From: Neodontobutis hainanensis
Taxonomy: Eukaryota > Chordata > Actinopteri > Gobiiformes > Odontobutidae
Reading direction: 5' to 3'
DNA: 64,000 bases
NCBI GenBank assembly: GCA_024349245.1
Contig: JALDNG010002205.1
Location: 53,601-117,600, forward strand
The notes under the pieces were generated by a model. That model had not been told where the DNA came from, made no database searches, and saw only the letters and a list, made by a program, of their open reading frames with translations. The position numbers were made by a program, and so were the translations under genes. This document shows positions 32,938-45,300 of this stretch, one piece after another. Numbering within the stretch: position 1 is the first letter of the stretch; every line of letters begins with the position of its first letter.

Positions 32938-35900
32938 GATCCAGCACAACTAAGCAGAGACAGCCAAGAATAACTTAAATAACCATCTGACCACAGCAGA
33001 GACTTCTGTAGAAGAACATTAGAGGTCTGTGTCATTGACCCAAATGGAGCATTGTCCCGTTTCAATTGAGTAAGTGCTACTTGTTGGGTCGATTTTGTGT
33101 GACCAAAGTCTTCATAATTCTTTTAAGTCTACTTATTTTCTTATTCACATTACGATGACCTCAAATTGCGACACTGGTGATGTCTGTTTTCATAAGTGCT
33201 TCTTTTTGGGGTTGTCTTTATTGTGACCTTCCTCAAGCAACACAAGCAAGAATGGAAAAATGACTATTCCTCTTTGATAACTTGGCATGGTTCAGTTTTT
33301 ATGGAAGCCACTGACCATTTACATTTCCCTAGCACAAGCACTGACTTGACGTTTCAATGCTGTAAGTGCTACTTGTTGGGGTAGTGTAGGTGTTGTCTTA
33401 TTTACAATCTCTTGTGGATTCTTTGAAACCATGTCTTGTGTGAATTTTAAGTAATTTCTTTTGCCTTAACCTGAGCATTGACCTGTCGTTGATTTTCAGT
33501 ATGTGCTTTACGTTGGGGCAGTTTTTTGTTTTATTAACAAATACTGCCACTTCTAGTCTAATGTTTCTGATGATGCCCTAACCTGAGCATTAACTTGTCG
33601 GTGACTTTCAATAAGTACTTTCATGTTGGGGTAGTGTTACTGACGTGGCATCAACATGCAATTATTATACAGTGAAGAAATAGACAAAAATGGATATTTG
33701 TCTTTATCCTGAGTCTTTCTGCATGTTTTGGGGTCTTCTGGGTGACAATGGTTCACATCAGGCAAATTGTTAATGGCTTGAATGTAAATTGCACAGACAT
33801 TCAGTACAAACAGTTGCATCGTCCAATTATCATAATCGTTGAAACTCTGAAAAGGAGGCGGGCTTAGGTTGCATAAGTAGACTACACTAATTCAGACTAG
33901 CATTGTCTCACATGAGCCAGCACAACTCCAAAGACCGCCAAGAATAAATTTGAAGAACCATCAGACAACAGCACAGACTCATGTAGAAGAACATGGATTA
34001 TTAGCGTTGGGTTTCATTGACCCAAATGGATCATTGTCTTGTATCAATTGAGTAAGTGCTACTTTTGTATCGGTTGTACATGACCAAAGTCTTCATATTT
34101 TTCTAAAGTCTGCTTATTTTCTTTTACACATTAAGATGACCTCACATTGAGACACTGGTGATATCTGTTTTCATAAGTGCTTCTCTTTGGGGTTGTCTTG
34201 ATTGTGACCTTCCCTCCAGGAACAGAAGCAAGAATTGCAGGAATGAATAATCCTCTTATATCTTGACACTGCTAAGTTTTTCATGGAAGCCACAGGAAAT
34301 TTACATTACCCTAGCACAAGCACCAACTTGACTTTTTTAATGCAGAAAGTGCTACTTGTTGGTGTTGGTGTTGTCTCTAACAATCTCCTGATGAGTCTTT
34401 ACATCATTGTCATGTGTAAATTGTTAGTCATTTCTATTGCCCTAACCTGAGCATTGACTTGTCAGAGAATTTCAGTAAGTGCTTTCCGTTGGGGCAGTTT
34501 TTTGACAAATGCGCCACTTGTAGTGTAAAAGAAAGTTCTGAATGGATTTGCTCAAAGGTCACCTCAAAAGGAATCACCTGTGCTTGTTTATGCTCATAAG
34601 TGCTTCTCTTTGGGGTTGTCTTTGTTGCAACATGTTCATACATAAGGATTGAACCAAGGCAATACTAAACAAAAGCTTTCAGTTAGAGGTACACTACAAC
34701 CAATGTAACTCTCTCTCTGCAATTAAAAAAGTTCTTTATAGTTAGGGTTTGTTTCTTGCTAAAGCTGTATGCATTCAGATACCTTTTATTAGTTTAATTT
34801 TGTCCTTATCATCACCCTGACACAAGACACTGACTTTAGTTGCGGATACAGTAAGTGCTACTTGCTGAAGTAGTTTTGGTCTTGTCTCATTAACGGTCTC
34901 TTGTTGAGTCTTAGCACTGTCATAGCAATCTCTTGTTGAATCTCTACAGCATTGTCATGTGTAATATGTAAGTCATTCATTATGCCATAACCTGAAAGGT
35001 CTCTGGTTCAAATCAGGATACCCCCTGAATGTGTCTGTAGATATGACTGCTTAACCTTGATGCAGGTCTGATTTGCTGAGCTCTGGTTTCCATCACTACA
35101 TTGCAAAACTTCTATGGTCTGCACTGTAAATATCTCAAGCAAATGATTTTGTTTATAAGTTTTCTAAGTCAAGGCAATTTCAGACCTGCATCCGATTGGT
35201 TTGATCCCAGAACATCATCAGAGACTTCTGTAGAAGAACATTAGAGGTCTGTGTCATTGACCCAACTTACCCAACTGAAGCATTGTTCGGTTTCAATTGA
35301 GTAAGTGCTACTTGTTGGGTCGAGTCTGTTTGACCAAAGTCTTCATAATTCTTTTAAGTCTGCTTATTTTCTTATACACATTAAGATGACCTCAAATTGT
35401 GACACTGTTGATGTCTGTTTTCATAAGTGCTTCTCTTTGGGGTTGTCTTGATTGTGGCCTTCCCTCAAGCAACACAAGCAAGAATGGAAAAAATTACTAT
35501 TCCTCTTTGATAACTTGGCATGGTTCAGTTTTTTATGGAAGTCACTGACCATTTACATTTCCCTAGCACAAGCACTGACTTGACATTTCAATGCAGTAAG
35601 TGCTACTTGTTGGGGTAGTGTAGGTGTGGTTAAGCAAGTAGAAACGACTGCTTAACCTTGATGCAAGTCTGTTGAAAAGAGGAATTTACAGTGTGGAAAT
35701 GCAATTATTTATTTTTTCTCATTTTTTAAAGCGTCTAAACAGCATATTGAGAATTCTGTCTGTAAAAGTGATGTTTCAAACATTTGCAACAGTTATTTGT
35801 TCTTTCAGTGCCTGAGCAAGAACCCTCATTTCCAACAAATTTCAGACCACCTGAACAGGGACTTGAACCCTGGACCCTCAGATTAAAAGTCTGATGCTCT

Positions 35901-36383
35901 ACCTACTGAGCTACTCAGGCCCTGTCTAGCACAGGTGGAGGAGAAACAGAGGAATGCAGTTCCATCTTAGACTCTTTAATTCGAACATCCAATGTAGAAA
36001 CTTTGTACCCTCAGATTAATAGTAATGGTTCACCAATGGCGTTACCCAGGCTCTGGAACAAATCTGTAACCCCAAAAAAGTGTTTTTGTACTCTCATTAA
36101 CAATCTTATGTTGAGTCTTGGACACAAAAAGCAGTTAGTATCATTGACTATACTGAAGGATTGCCTTGTTTCAACTGAGTAAGTGCTACTTGTTGGGGCG
36201 ATTGTACATGACCAAACATAATGAAGACTGCTTATTTCTGAAACGCCCTACGATGACCTTACATTGAGATACTGGTGACTTCTGCATATATAAATGCTTT
36301 TCTCTGGGGTTGTCCTGATCCCTTCAAAGAATACGAGCAAGAATGCAGACATAAATTTTGCTCTTTTTTATTCTCTCTCAAGT
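32938..36383 (+). repeat. Satellite unit 6 (3,446 bp)
   Basis: Mostly near-identical, but 34,155-34,440 carries a cluster of extra differences ('ccctccaggaacagaagc', 'gacactgctaag', 'ccacaggaaattt'), pointing to a diverged patch or gene-conversion tract. Confidence 0.95.
35848..35920 (-). tRNA. tRNA-Lys(UUU), satellite copy 6
   Basis: Identical in sequence to copy 1; last copy left of the LTR element. Confidence 0.85.
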
Positions 36384-38851
36384 GATCCAGCACAACTAAG
36401 CAGAGACAGCCAAGAATAACTTAAATAACCATCTGACCACAGCAGAGACTTCTGTAGAAGAACATTAGAGGTCTGTGTCATTGACCCAAATGGAGCATTG
36501 TCCCGTTTCAATTGAGTAAGTGCTACTTGTTGGGTCGATTTTGTGTGACCAAAGTCTTCATAATTCTTTTAAGTCTACTTATTTTCTTATTCACATTACG
36601 ATGACCTCAAATTGCGACACTGGTGATGTCTGTTTTCATAAGTGCTTCTTTTGGGGTTGTCTTTATTGTGACCTTCCCTCAAGCAACACAAGCAAGAATG
36701 GAAAAATGACTATTCCTCTTTGATAACTTGGCATGGTTCAGTTTTTTATGGAAGCCACTGACCATTTACATTTCCCTAGCACAAGCACTGACTTGACGTT
36801 TCAATGCTGTAAGTGCTACTTGTTGGGGTAGTGTAGGTGTTGTCTTATTTACAATCTCTTGTGGATTCTTTGAAACCATGTCTTGTGTGAATTTTAAGTA
36901 ATTTCTTTTGCCTTAACCTGAGCATTGACCTGTCGTTGATTTTCAGTATGTGCTTTACGTTGGGGCAGTTTTTTGTTTTTTTTATTAACAAATACTGCCA
37001 CTTCTAGTCTAATGTTTCTGATGATGCCCTAACCTGAGCATTAACTTGTCGGTGACTTTCAATAAGTACTTTCTTGTTGGGGTAGTGTTACTGACGTGGG
37101 CATCAACATGCAATTATTATACAGTGAAGAAATAGACAAAAATGGATATTTGTCTTTATCCTGAGTCTTTCTGCATGTTTTGGGGGTCTTCTGGGTGACA
37201 ATGGTTCACATCAGGCAAAGTGTTAATGGCTTGAATGTAAATTGCACAGACATTCAGTACAAACAGTTGCATCGTCCAATTATCATAATCGTTGAAACTC
37301 TGAAAAGGAGGCGGGCTTAGGTTGCATAAGTAGACTACACTAATTCAGACTAGCATTGTCTCACATGAGCCAGCACAACTCCGCAAAGACCGCCAAGAAT
37401 AAATTTGAAGAACCATCAGACAACAGCACAGACTCATGTAGAAGAACATGGATTATTAGCGTTGGGTTTCATTGACCCAAATGGATCATTGTCTTGTATC
37501 AATTGAGTAAGTGCTACTTTTTGTATCGGTTGTACATGACCAAAGTCTTCATATTTTTCTAAAGTCTGCTTATTTTCTTTTACACATTAAGATGACCTCA
37601 CATTGAGACACTGGTGATGTATGTTTTCATAAGTGCTTCTCTTTGGGGTTGTCTTGATTGTGACCTTCACTCCAGGAACACAAGCAAGAATTGCAGGAAT
37701 GAATAATCCTCTTTATATTTTGACAATGTTAAGTTTTTCATGGAAGCCACTGGCCATTTACATTACTCCTAGCACAAGCACCAACTTGACTTTTCAATGC
37801 AGTAAGTGCTACTTGTTGGGGTGGTGTTGGTGTTGTCTCTAACAAGCTCCTGTTGAGTCTTTACAACATTGTCATGTGTAAATTGTTAGTCATTCGTATT
37901 GCCCTAACCTGAGCATTGACTTGTCAGAGAATTTCAGTAAGTGCTTTCCGTTGGGGCAGTTTTTTGACAAATGCGCCACTTGTAGTGTAAAAGAAAGTTC
38001 TGAATGGATTTGCTCAAAGGTCACCTCAAAAGGAATCACCTGTGCTTGTTTATGCTCATAAGTGCTTCTCTTTGGGGTTGTCTTTGTTGCAACATGTTCA
38101 TACATAAGGATTGAACCAAGGCAATACTAAACAAAAGCTTTCAGTTAGAGGTACACTACAACCAATGTAACTCTTATAGTTAGGGTTTGTTTCTTGCTAA
38201 AGCTGTATGCATTCAGATACCTTATATTAGTTTAATTTTGTCCTTATCATCACCCTGACACAAGACACTGACTTTAGTTGCGGATACAGTAAGTGCTACT
38301 TGCTGAAGTAGTTTTGGTCTTGTCTCATTAACGGTCTCTTGTTGAGTCTTAGCACTGTCATAGCAATCTCTTGTTGAATCTCTACAGCATTGTCATGTGT
38401 AATATGTAAGTCATTCATTATGCCATAACCTGAAAGGTCTCTGGTTCAAATCAGGATACCCCCTGAATGTGTCTGTAGATATGACTGCTTAACCTTGATG
38501 CAGGTCTGATTTGCTGAGCTCTGGTTTCCATCACTACATTGCAAAACTTCTATGGTCTGCACTGTAAATATCTCAAGCAAATGATTTTGTTTATAAGTTT
38601 TCTAAGTCAAGGCAATTTCAGACCTGCATCCGATTGGTTTGATCCCAGAACATCATCAGAGACTTCTGTAGAAGAACATTAGAGGTCTGTGTCATTGACC
38701 CAACTTACCCAACTGAAGCATTGTTCGGTTTCAATTGAGTAAGTGCTACTTGTTGGGTCGAGTCTGTTTGACCAAAGTCTTCATAATTCTTTTAAGTCTG
38801 CTTATTTTCTTATACACATTAAGATGACCTCAAATTGTGACACTGTTGATG
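36384..38851 (+). repeat. Satellite unit 7, left part (interrupted by LTR element)
   Basis: Runs to 'cactgttgatg', where the LTR element begins; the last four bases GATG (38,848-38,851) are the left target duplication. Has 'ccttatattag', a variant otherwise seen in the right block. Confidence 0.95.
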
Positions 38852-40850
38852 TGTAGCAGATCAGCCTCCAGAACGCCACATGGATTATAACATTTATTCA
38901 ATCACTTACAGACCTCCAAACTGTTTCACTAAGGGTCTTCAAGATTAACAACTGTTTCACCATCGGCCTCCAGAGACAGGCCGTGGATGTAAATCTTGAG
39001 AAGAAGACATGCTAACCCGTTTTCTTTCAGATAAAAGGACACCAACGTGGCCTTTTTAACTATTCACAGATGTTTCTTGCTTGGATAAGACTGAACCAGT
39101 CTTCAGGACTTATAATTAACGATTTTGTTTGTTTTCATAAAAAGCCGGGACCTAGGTCCAACCAGCACCAAAGACCAATCAGGTCAAAAGTACTCACGGA
39201 GAGATCCAGACGCTATAGGCGCCATGTCCAAAAGCTGTAAATCCTGTAGATAAGGTGTCCATCCAGCTTTCTCGAGAACACTTTATTCTAATCCTGATTG
39301 ACAGTTGAAAATGTCTTTGATCATAGTCATTCGGGCATGGTCAAACACTACCCCCTTTTGGTTTAACTGGACAAATGACTCTGCATTCAAGAAGGACATT
39401 TGGTGTTATTTCATTAAAGGACATTTTGTTATTTTATTACTTAGAAAGATTGTGAATGTACTAACAATTATACTGTTTGTTTCCAGGATGCAGAGTTTTA
39501 CAAGGCAACTAATTCCTTATTCCATTTCTACAGAGTTACGTTTTATGTTAATAAAATGTAATGAATATATGTTTTTATAATAAGTCTGACAAATGTTTCT
39601 TTGCATAATCCTGCAAGTACGAATGTTTTTGTGTGTTTTACGAAAACCAAGGAAAATAGGGTGAAACAAAAGGAATGTTTAAGACTCAGTTAAACATTTA
39701 AACTCCCCCCCAAAGCAATGCCTTCCTCAGCAAGACACACCCCGTCCAGAGGTGTTAAAACTGGCGCACAGCCAAAAAAACTCTGCTTCTCGCACTACTC
39801 TTCGTCTCCTCTTCACTTCGCACTGGACCTCTTGTCCGTTCAGGGCCGTAGGCCCTCGAAACCCTTTCAAGCTCCGGACCTCGTGTAACGAGTAAATTTT
39901 CTTTGTACTTTAAAGCCTGCAAGTTTAGCTTGCCGCGATAAAATTTCCTTCACACAGCTGCTCAAAGTAGCTTACTTCCTGCCAGCCTGCCAACAAAAGG
40001 AAGTTGCCTCGCTTTTATTTTTGAAGATTTCCTGCCTGCTCAAGAGTTAGCTTGACTAAAATCTAACTTTCTCGAGCAAGTTTAAGCCAGCAACACAGCC
40101 GCTAAACCTTCTCCAGTGGACTTCACAACAACTTTGAAAGACTCAATTTTACTCGGTGTACGACGCTGATGCTAAAAGGCTTGGCTAGTTGTGACAGTAA
40201 CGAGAGCTTTTGAATCTCCGGGCCTCACGGCCCCCTCTGGAGAGTGGAAACAGAAGGCCATCCTGGAGGCGACAAAAGTCACCGGATGCGACAGGGTTCT
40301 GCAGAAACCCTCTGAGTCCTAGTCGCTAAGACCTGAGACCGAATACTACCCCAGGGTGAGTCAAAACGTTACACAAGTTTGGCGTCTAAACTGTCTAAAC
40401 ATAGTAGCCTTAGCATCAGAAACCGGCGTCATCGAACCCCTCTAAACGCTCCGTAAAATCCCCTCAGTTAATAATAGAATCAATAATCAATAATTCCTTT
40501 TGTTTCACAAAATCCTCTGAAAGCAAGTTTATCGTTCTTTGATTTACCCATTTATGTGTCAATAACTATTCCTTTGTGTCATTTCTGTCATTATTCACTG
40601 TTTAACTTTATAATCTTTAATAAAACCCCATAAAGACATTTAATGTTTCATTGTTTAATTGAGAATTTTCGAAAACGAGAAGAATTTACTACCTTTAGAT
40701 TAATGAGACTAGGCTAAACAGTTTCTCTGGATCTGTTCAAAACTAGAGTGGTGCCCCGAAAGAAATTAATATTTTGATAAGCAAAATATTAATTATTAAT
40801 TTTCATAATTAATATTCATATTAATTATTAATACGACCATATTCACTACA
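38852..40850 (+). repeat. 5' LTR (1,999 bp)
   Basis: TGTAG at 38,852 to CTACA at 40,850. Contains AATAAA at about 40,619 and an AT-rich end with a perfect hairpin (40,765-40,793). It has a segment around 40,125-40,210 that the 3' LTR has lost. ORFs inside it (for example 39,305-39,580) have no recognisable domain. Confidence 0.92.
40765..40793. other. 12-bp perfect hairpin near the LTR end
   Basis: ATTAATATTTTG, loop ATAAG, then CAAAATATTAAT. The same hairpin is in the 3' LTR at 50,950-50,978. It lies downstream of the poly(A) signal, so a role in 3' processing or termination is possible but untested. Confidence 0.8.
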
Positions 40851-42803
40851 GTATTTTTTTGACGTGCGTGAGCCTCGGAAGAATTTTCTTGATTAAACAT
40901 TAGAATCACTCAATATCCAAAGTCTTTACAAAATTGCTGTCCATTGAAAGCTGTGCCTTTGTTGTGCTGTTGCTTAGCAATGCGTTTAACCGCGTGTGTG
41001 TGTGAGAGATGTGCTTTTGTTTGTTAAGTGTGAAGCGTTGTCGAAATTGCTAATTCAAATCGTACCAGCTGGACTGATATTGTTTTGAATTACAATTAGT
41101 ATTGTACGTACATTTATGGCCAGAGCATTAATCAAGTACTTGTTAAAAGTTGCTTAGAGTCTGTTACAAAGCTTAGAGACTCTGCAAATTGCATGCATGT
41201 TAAACACACGAGCCAAAGTGTGTAACTTATATGGGCCCGAGACAAAAAGCTAATTGCTGTGCTACGCCAGAGTTAAGTTAAAATTGTCTCTTACAAGTTG
41301 GAAAAAAATTGCCGCGTTACACGAATTTTATGAGAAAACTTGTCTTGCCTAAGGCTTATGAGCCTGGGTGTATTTTGAACGGATTAAAAACCCGTGCTGG
41401 AGGCCTTCACAGCCTAGCTAACTGTGAAAACCTCCTCTAAAAGCCACATGGGCTGCCGTGCGTTTTGTCTAAAAACGTGGTTTGAGCCTGCTGTGGTAAA
41501 TGTGCTTGTGTTTAAAACGTGGTCTTGTACAAAGCGCTGCTGTGTTTAAACCGCTGGTTTAACAAGTTGTAGACGCGTCCCAAGTCAGTCTCTGACTGGA
41601 GCTAAAAACAAACTTTGCCCGGCACCCTCAAAGGGGCGTGCCGGAGACTTCACTCCGAAGCCGGAGACTCACGAGAGTCTCTATCGCCCCTAGCGGAAAG
41701 GAGTGGTAAAACCACTGACTCACGAGAGTCTTTATCGCCCCTAGCGGAAAGAAGTAGTAAACCCACAGACACAAGTTTCTACTGCTCTAGCGGAAGAGGA
41801 GTGCGAAATCTGAGAGGAGCTCTCACGTCTCTCTCTGGTGGTCACTCAACGGAATTACACCTTTTTCCTCAATAGTGACTAATTCAAGTTTAAGAACTTG
41901 ACACCTGAGTAATTTAAGCTTTCATTGACACTGAAATGCCTGATTGACTTAACATAAAAGTGAATTACTCTGCTTTATTAACAACTGCTGAACGGCTATC
42001 AAGCTGTTTCACTTCTGTTAATACATTTGTCTTGTTAAATACACAAATCTGCAATGCAATACTGCTTTTGAAAATAACTGCCTGTGTTTAACAACCTTGA
42101 ATGCACAATAGGAGTTAACTAACAATTGTGACATTTTAATGAACATTGCATCTGCTTTTGGAAAATCTTTGATGCTAACCCTGCATTTAATTTGATTGAT
42201 TAATTTGTCTTGATTAACAATTTAAGACTGCTTTTGTGATTTTCCTTTCTACCCAGGATTTGTCAAATTGGAATGCTAACGCTAACAGCTTACTAACACT
42301 ATGGCGACACTGCTGTTACGTCTAACAGACTTAACCCTGCACGAATTTTGTCATAGCTGTACTTTAAAAGCTGATTACCTGCATGAATTGTTAGATTAAA
42401 CCCACTGATTCTGCACTGTTAATTTTACAAATTAGCAAAGCAGCATCCCAGCACTGTCAGCCCTCATTAACGTTCACACCACTAGGCTATTGCTAAATAG
42501 TCACTGTTAATACTCACATAAGGTCATTTCACTCACAAATAGACTTTATACTAACTTCCACTTCAACAATTCCTTCTTTTATTACTTTCAATCTGACTTA
42601 TTTGACTTAATACCCCTTTTTATTTTAATTTAATTGGAATTTATTTTATTTTAAAGAAAATAAAATGTTAACTTTAATTTTTATTCCTTCATTAATTTTT
42701 TTTATTTTTATTTACACTTTTATTCAGATTTTCAAAAATCCTTTTACAGTCTGCTTGAGTTTCGCGCCTTCTTCGTAACACTCCACAAGTAGTAACTCTC
42801 TCC
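40851..42803 (+). other. Long untranslated leader of the LTR element
   Basis: Nearly 2 kb between LTR and gag, with no long ORF. Begins 'gtattttttt', not a usual primer-binding site. Ends with a splice-acceptor-like 'actctctccttgcag' just before the gag frame. AT-rich near 42,560-42,720. Confidence 0.6.
41666..41767 (+). repeat. 51-bp tandem repeat in the leader, two copies plus a decayed third
   Basis: 'gactcacgagagtct' starts at 41,666 and 41,717, each followed by 'tatcgcccctagcggaaag'. A third, diverged partial copy follows ('gctctagcggaagagg'). Each copy holds a short GACTC/GAGTC stem. The period is 17 codons, which creates an apparent 86-codon ORF (41,615-41,875). Confidence 0.85.
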
Positions 42804-43601
42804 TTGCAGTTAAAACGTAATCTAACAATAACTCACTTTCTCAGAGAAACCCCAATTCTCAACAAGTCTGACTCACAGTCTACAGGTTCTGGTAGTCCCA
42901 TCAAGCTTCTGGATCACTTAGACTCAGCTCTAAATGATTTAACAGAACAGGTGCTACCCCAATATGTTGACGAGATTCAGACCACACCTCCCAACGAGCT
43001 AGATTCAGTTCTTAGCTCCTTGATTAGCATTGCGCTAACCTCTAAGCCAAAAGACAAGGATCTAACTAAGCTGTTAGGTCAAATGGCTATTGTTATGCGC
43101 GCGCAGCAGAAACAAGCCAAGGATCTCCTGGCACGCAGCCACGAGAAAATCCAGGTCCAGAAACAGGACCTCGCCCGCTTCCAACGCGATATCAAGACAT
43201 TGAATCAGGAACTCCAGCTGACCAAAGGAGCCCTGGAGAATTCTGAAAAACAAAACCAAGAGTTACAAACTCTTGCCCAAACACTCCAAAAGACAGACCC
43301 TGACTTTGAGGAGTTACACACAAAACTCCAGATCACTGAGGGGACCCTCGGTGACCTAAAGAACGAGCTGAGCGACACAAAATCTGCTTGCGACATAGCA
43401 GAACACAAGCTCAGTATTCAACACAATGAGTACAATGCTATGATGAAGGAACTCATCAAAGCAGGCGAAAATGCACAGCTGTCCGCAAATATGCTGTCAC
43501 AGGAAGCTGGGCGGAGAGAGTCCCTGAGTGCACGGGTAGAGGCCCTCACTCAACAAGGTGACTTAGACCGCCAGCTTATTGAACAACTTCAACGCGCCTG
43601 A
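42804..43601 (+). pseudogene. gag N-terminal region, coiled-coil protein
   Basis: Open for 265 codons up to a TGA at 43,601. Residues about 85-265 are rich in Glu, Gln, Lys and Leu in a heptad-like pattern (several 'ELQ', 'LQ.T', 'LK.EL' turns), consistent with a long coiled coil. The first in-frame ATG I find is at 43,083; upstream the frame is open without an ATG and follows a splice-acceptor-like sequence, so the true start is unclear. The decayed relative at 12.3-12.5 kb aligns with it. The stop separates it from the capsid part, probably a disabling mutation. Confidence 0.65.
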
Positions 43602-43891
43602 CAGAGGGCGCCCAAACACGACCTAATAAGAAACTGGAATTCAAAGGTACTCCAGACCTAGAACCAGTTACTCCCTTATACCAACCTGTTAAACCAAAGA
43701 AAAACTCCCAGGAGGGAGCTACCTCACTAACTAATCTGATTTCTCGACCCCTACCGCCTCGCTTGGACGCAACGGAAAGAGGACCAACCGGTGCCGAGAG
43801 CCCGGCCGCTTCCGCGAGCTTCCACAGGTAGGCATTCGATTACTTCGCACTACCAACAGGTAGGCAATCGGACTTTGTCCCACAACCAGCT

Positions 43892-44440
43892 TTGAAACAT
43901 AGACATCTGGACTACGGTCCCACTGACAGAGACTTTGACAAAATCGCGCGTCATATCACTCGCTTGAGCCCCATCAAGGATCGGCTCATGACACTAGCGC
44001 TGTACCTTAGAGACATTGAGTTCTACCTCCAGAGAATACCCAATGCTACCGTTGAGGACAAAATCTTTTTGATAAAACTAACATCAAGCAGAGATGTTAG
44101 TAGCTTCATCGAACGTCAACCCCCTGAGGTTCAAGCTGACTTTGATCTCCTTAGTCAGGCCCTCATGGAGGAATTCTCAGACGTTACAACGAATGTGGGA
44201 CTGACAGCCGCCCTAATGATCAAACAGGCACGGCCAGAGTCCCCACAGCTATACTATCATCGGCTACGCAAAGCTTATTTCGGTCCACTCAATGAACCAA
44301 ACATGGAGGAGGATAAAAACTTCAAAGCCCTCTTTGTGCAAAACCTCCATCCAACTACCAGCCATCATCTTGGCGCTTTCTGCATGCCCACAACGCAGAC
44401 CAGCCGCCAACCGCGAGCTGGCAATGCGGGCATTTACTAA
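43892..44440 (+). pseudogene. gag capsid-like region
   Basis: 182 codons. A helical segment with LYLRDIEFYLQRIP, FIERQPPEVQADFDLL and LMEEFSD is followed by ALMIKQARPESPQLYYHRL and FKALFVQNLHPTTSHHLG. This resembles the C-terminal capsid helices of gypsy-type Gag proteins. The frame is lost after HHLG: the following basic part is read in another frame (44,292-44,621, RQTKRQKPDTRHRR), so a frameshift lies near 44,375. The region is conserved at 13,485-13,645. Confidence 0.65.
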
Positions 44441-45300
44441 ACAGATGCTGAGGCAGACTAAGCGTCAAAAGCCAGACACTCGTCACCGTAGATCGGAGTC
44501 TAGCGCTCGAAGGAGCACCGACCTCCAATCCAAGTGGCCCAGGAGCCTCCCACTTTCCAGACAGGAAAGAGGGACCTCGACCACACAAAAGAGAGCAAGG
44601 TCAACACCCGACCTGGCCTGAACGTAAGTTCAAAGACCAGGGCCCTCAATGGAGACCTCGGTTCGAAAATAAATTTCGAACCAATCCAAACCGTAACCAA
44701 GGGGGGTCCTATCAAAACCGCGACGACAGGAGAAACCATTATCGTCGGTCCCAAGACCAACGATCATCAGGTAGCTCACCTGTCGAACGACGAAATCATG
44801 CGAGGGACCGAGCCCCTGAAACTCAGACTGATCGCGTGGGAAACCCCACTAGCGAAAGGAGTCTGACTACAGAGGAGGCTCGGGCCATAGAACGCATACT
44901 CAAACAAATGCGCGAAAAGTCCAAGGACAAGGCTGATCTGTATACGGTGGAGGCCTCTAAGGCCCCGATTCAGAAACAGTCACAACCGATCCAAGTCAAC
45001 TTAACATTCAACAAAAATACAGAGTCTACTGAAGGGAATGAACATCTCCCAGACCTGTACTTAGGCTCTGACGAACTAGAGCCACTCAATGACATTGTCC
45101 AGGACCCTAGCACGGACAACACGGAGGGAAGTGACACAGATCACAAAGACACCACTCCGCCTAGCGCCGTCCTAGTGGTCCAAGCAAATCCAAATGTCGG
45201 GCTGTGCCATGACCACGCCTAGACTATTGAATGTGAAACACCCTTTCACCAATTCCTAGGCCACCTAACTGAAAAGGAGTAGCTCGGAAGCTTTATCTCT
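44441..45300 (+). pseudogene. gag/pol junction region, basic then acidic
   Basis: Broken into overlapping open stretches (44,292-44,621; 44,534-44,866; 44,836-45,222). The first part is Arg-rich, as in a nucleocapsid. The last is acidic and Ser/Thr-rich (residues about 60-115). I found no CCHC zinc knuckle. Confidence 0.5.

Noticed and set aside
15689..38851. CRISPR-like or bacterial repeat array
   Set aside because: Unit size, eukaryotic transposons and tRNA structure rule this out.
39305..39580. 91-codon ORF in the LTR
   Set aside because: No domain; interrupted differently in the 3' LTR by a single-base difference.
41615..41875. 86-codon ORF in the LTR-element leader as an accessory gene
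   Set aside because: It stays open because the tandem repeat is 51 bp. No recognisable protein, and the older relative does not keep it.
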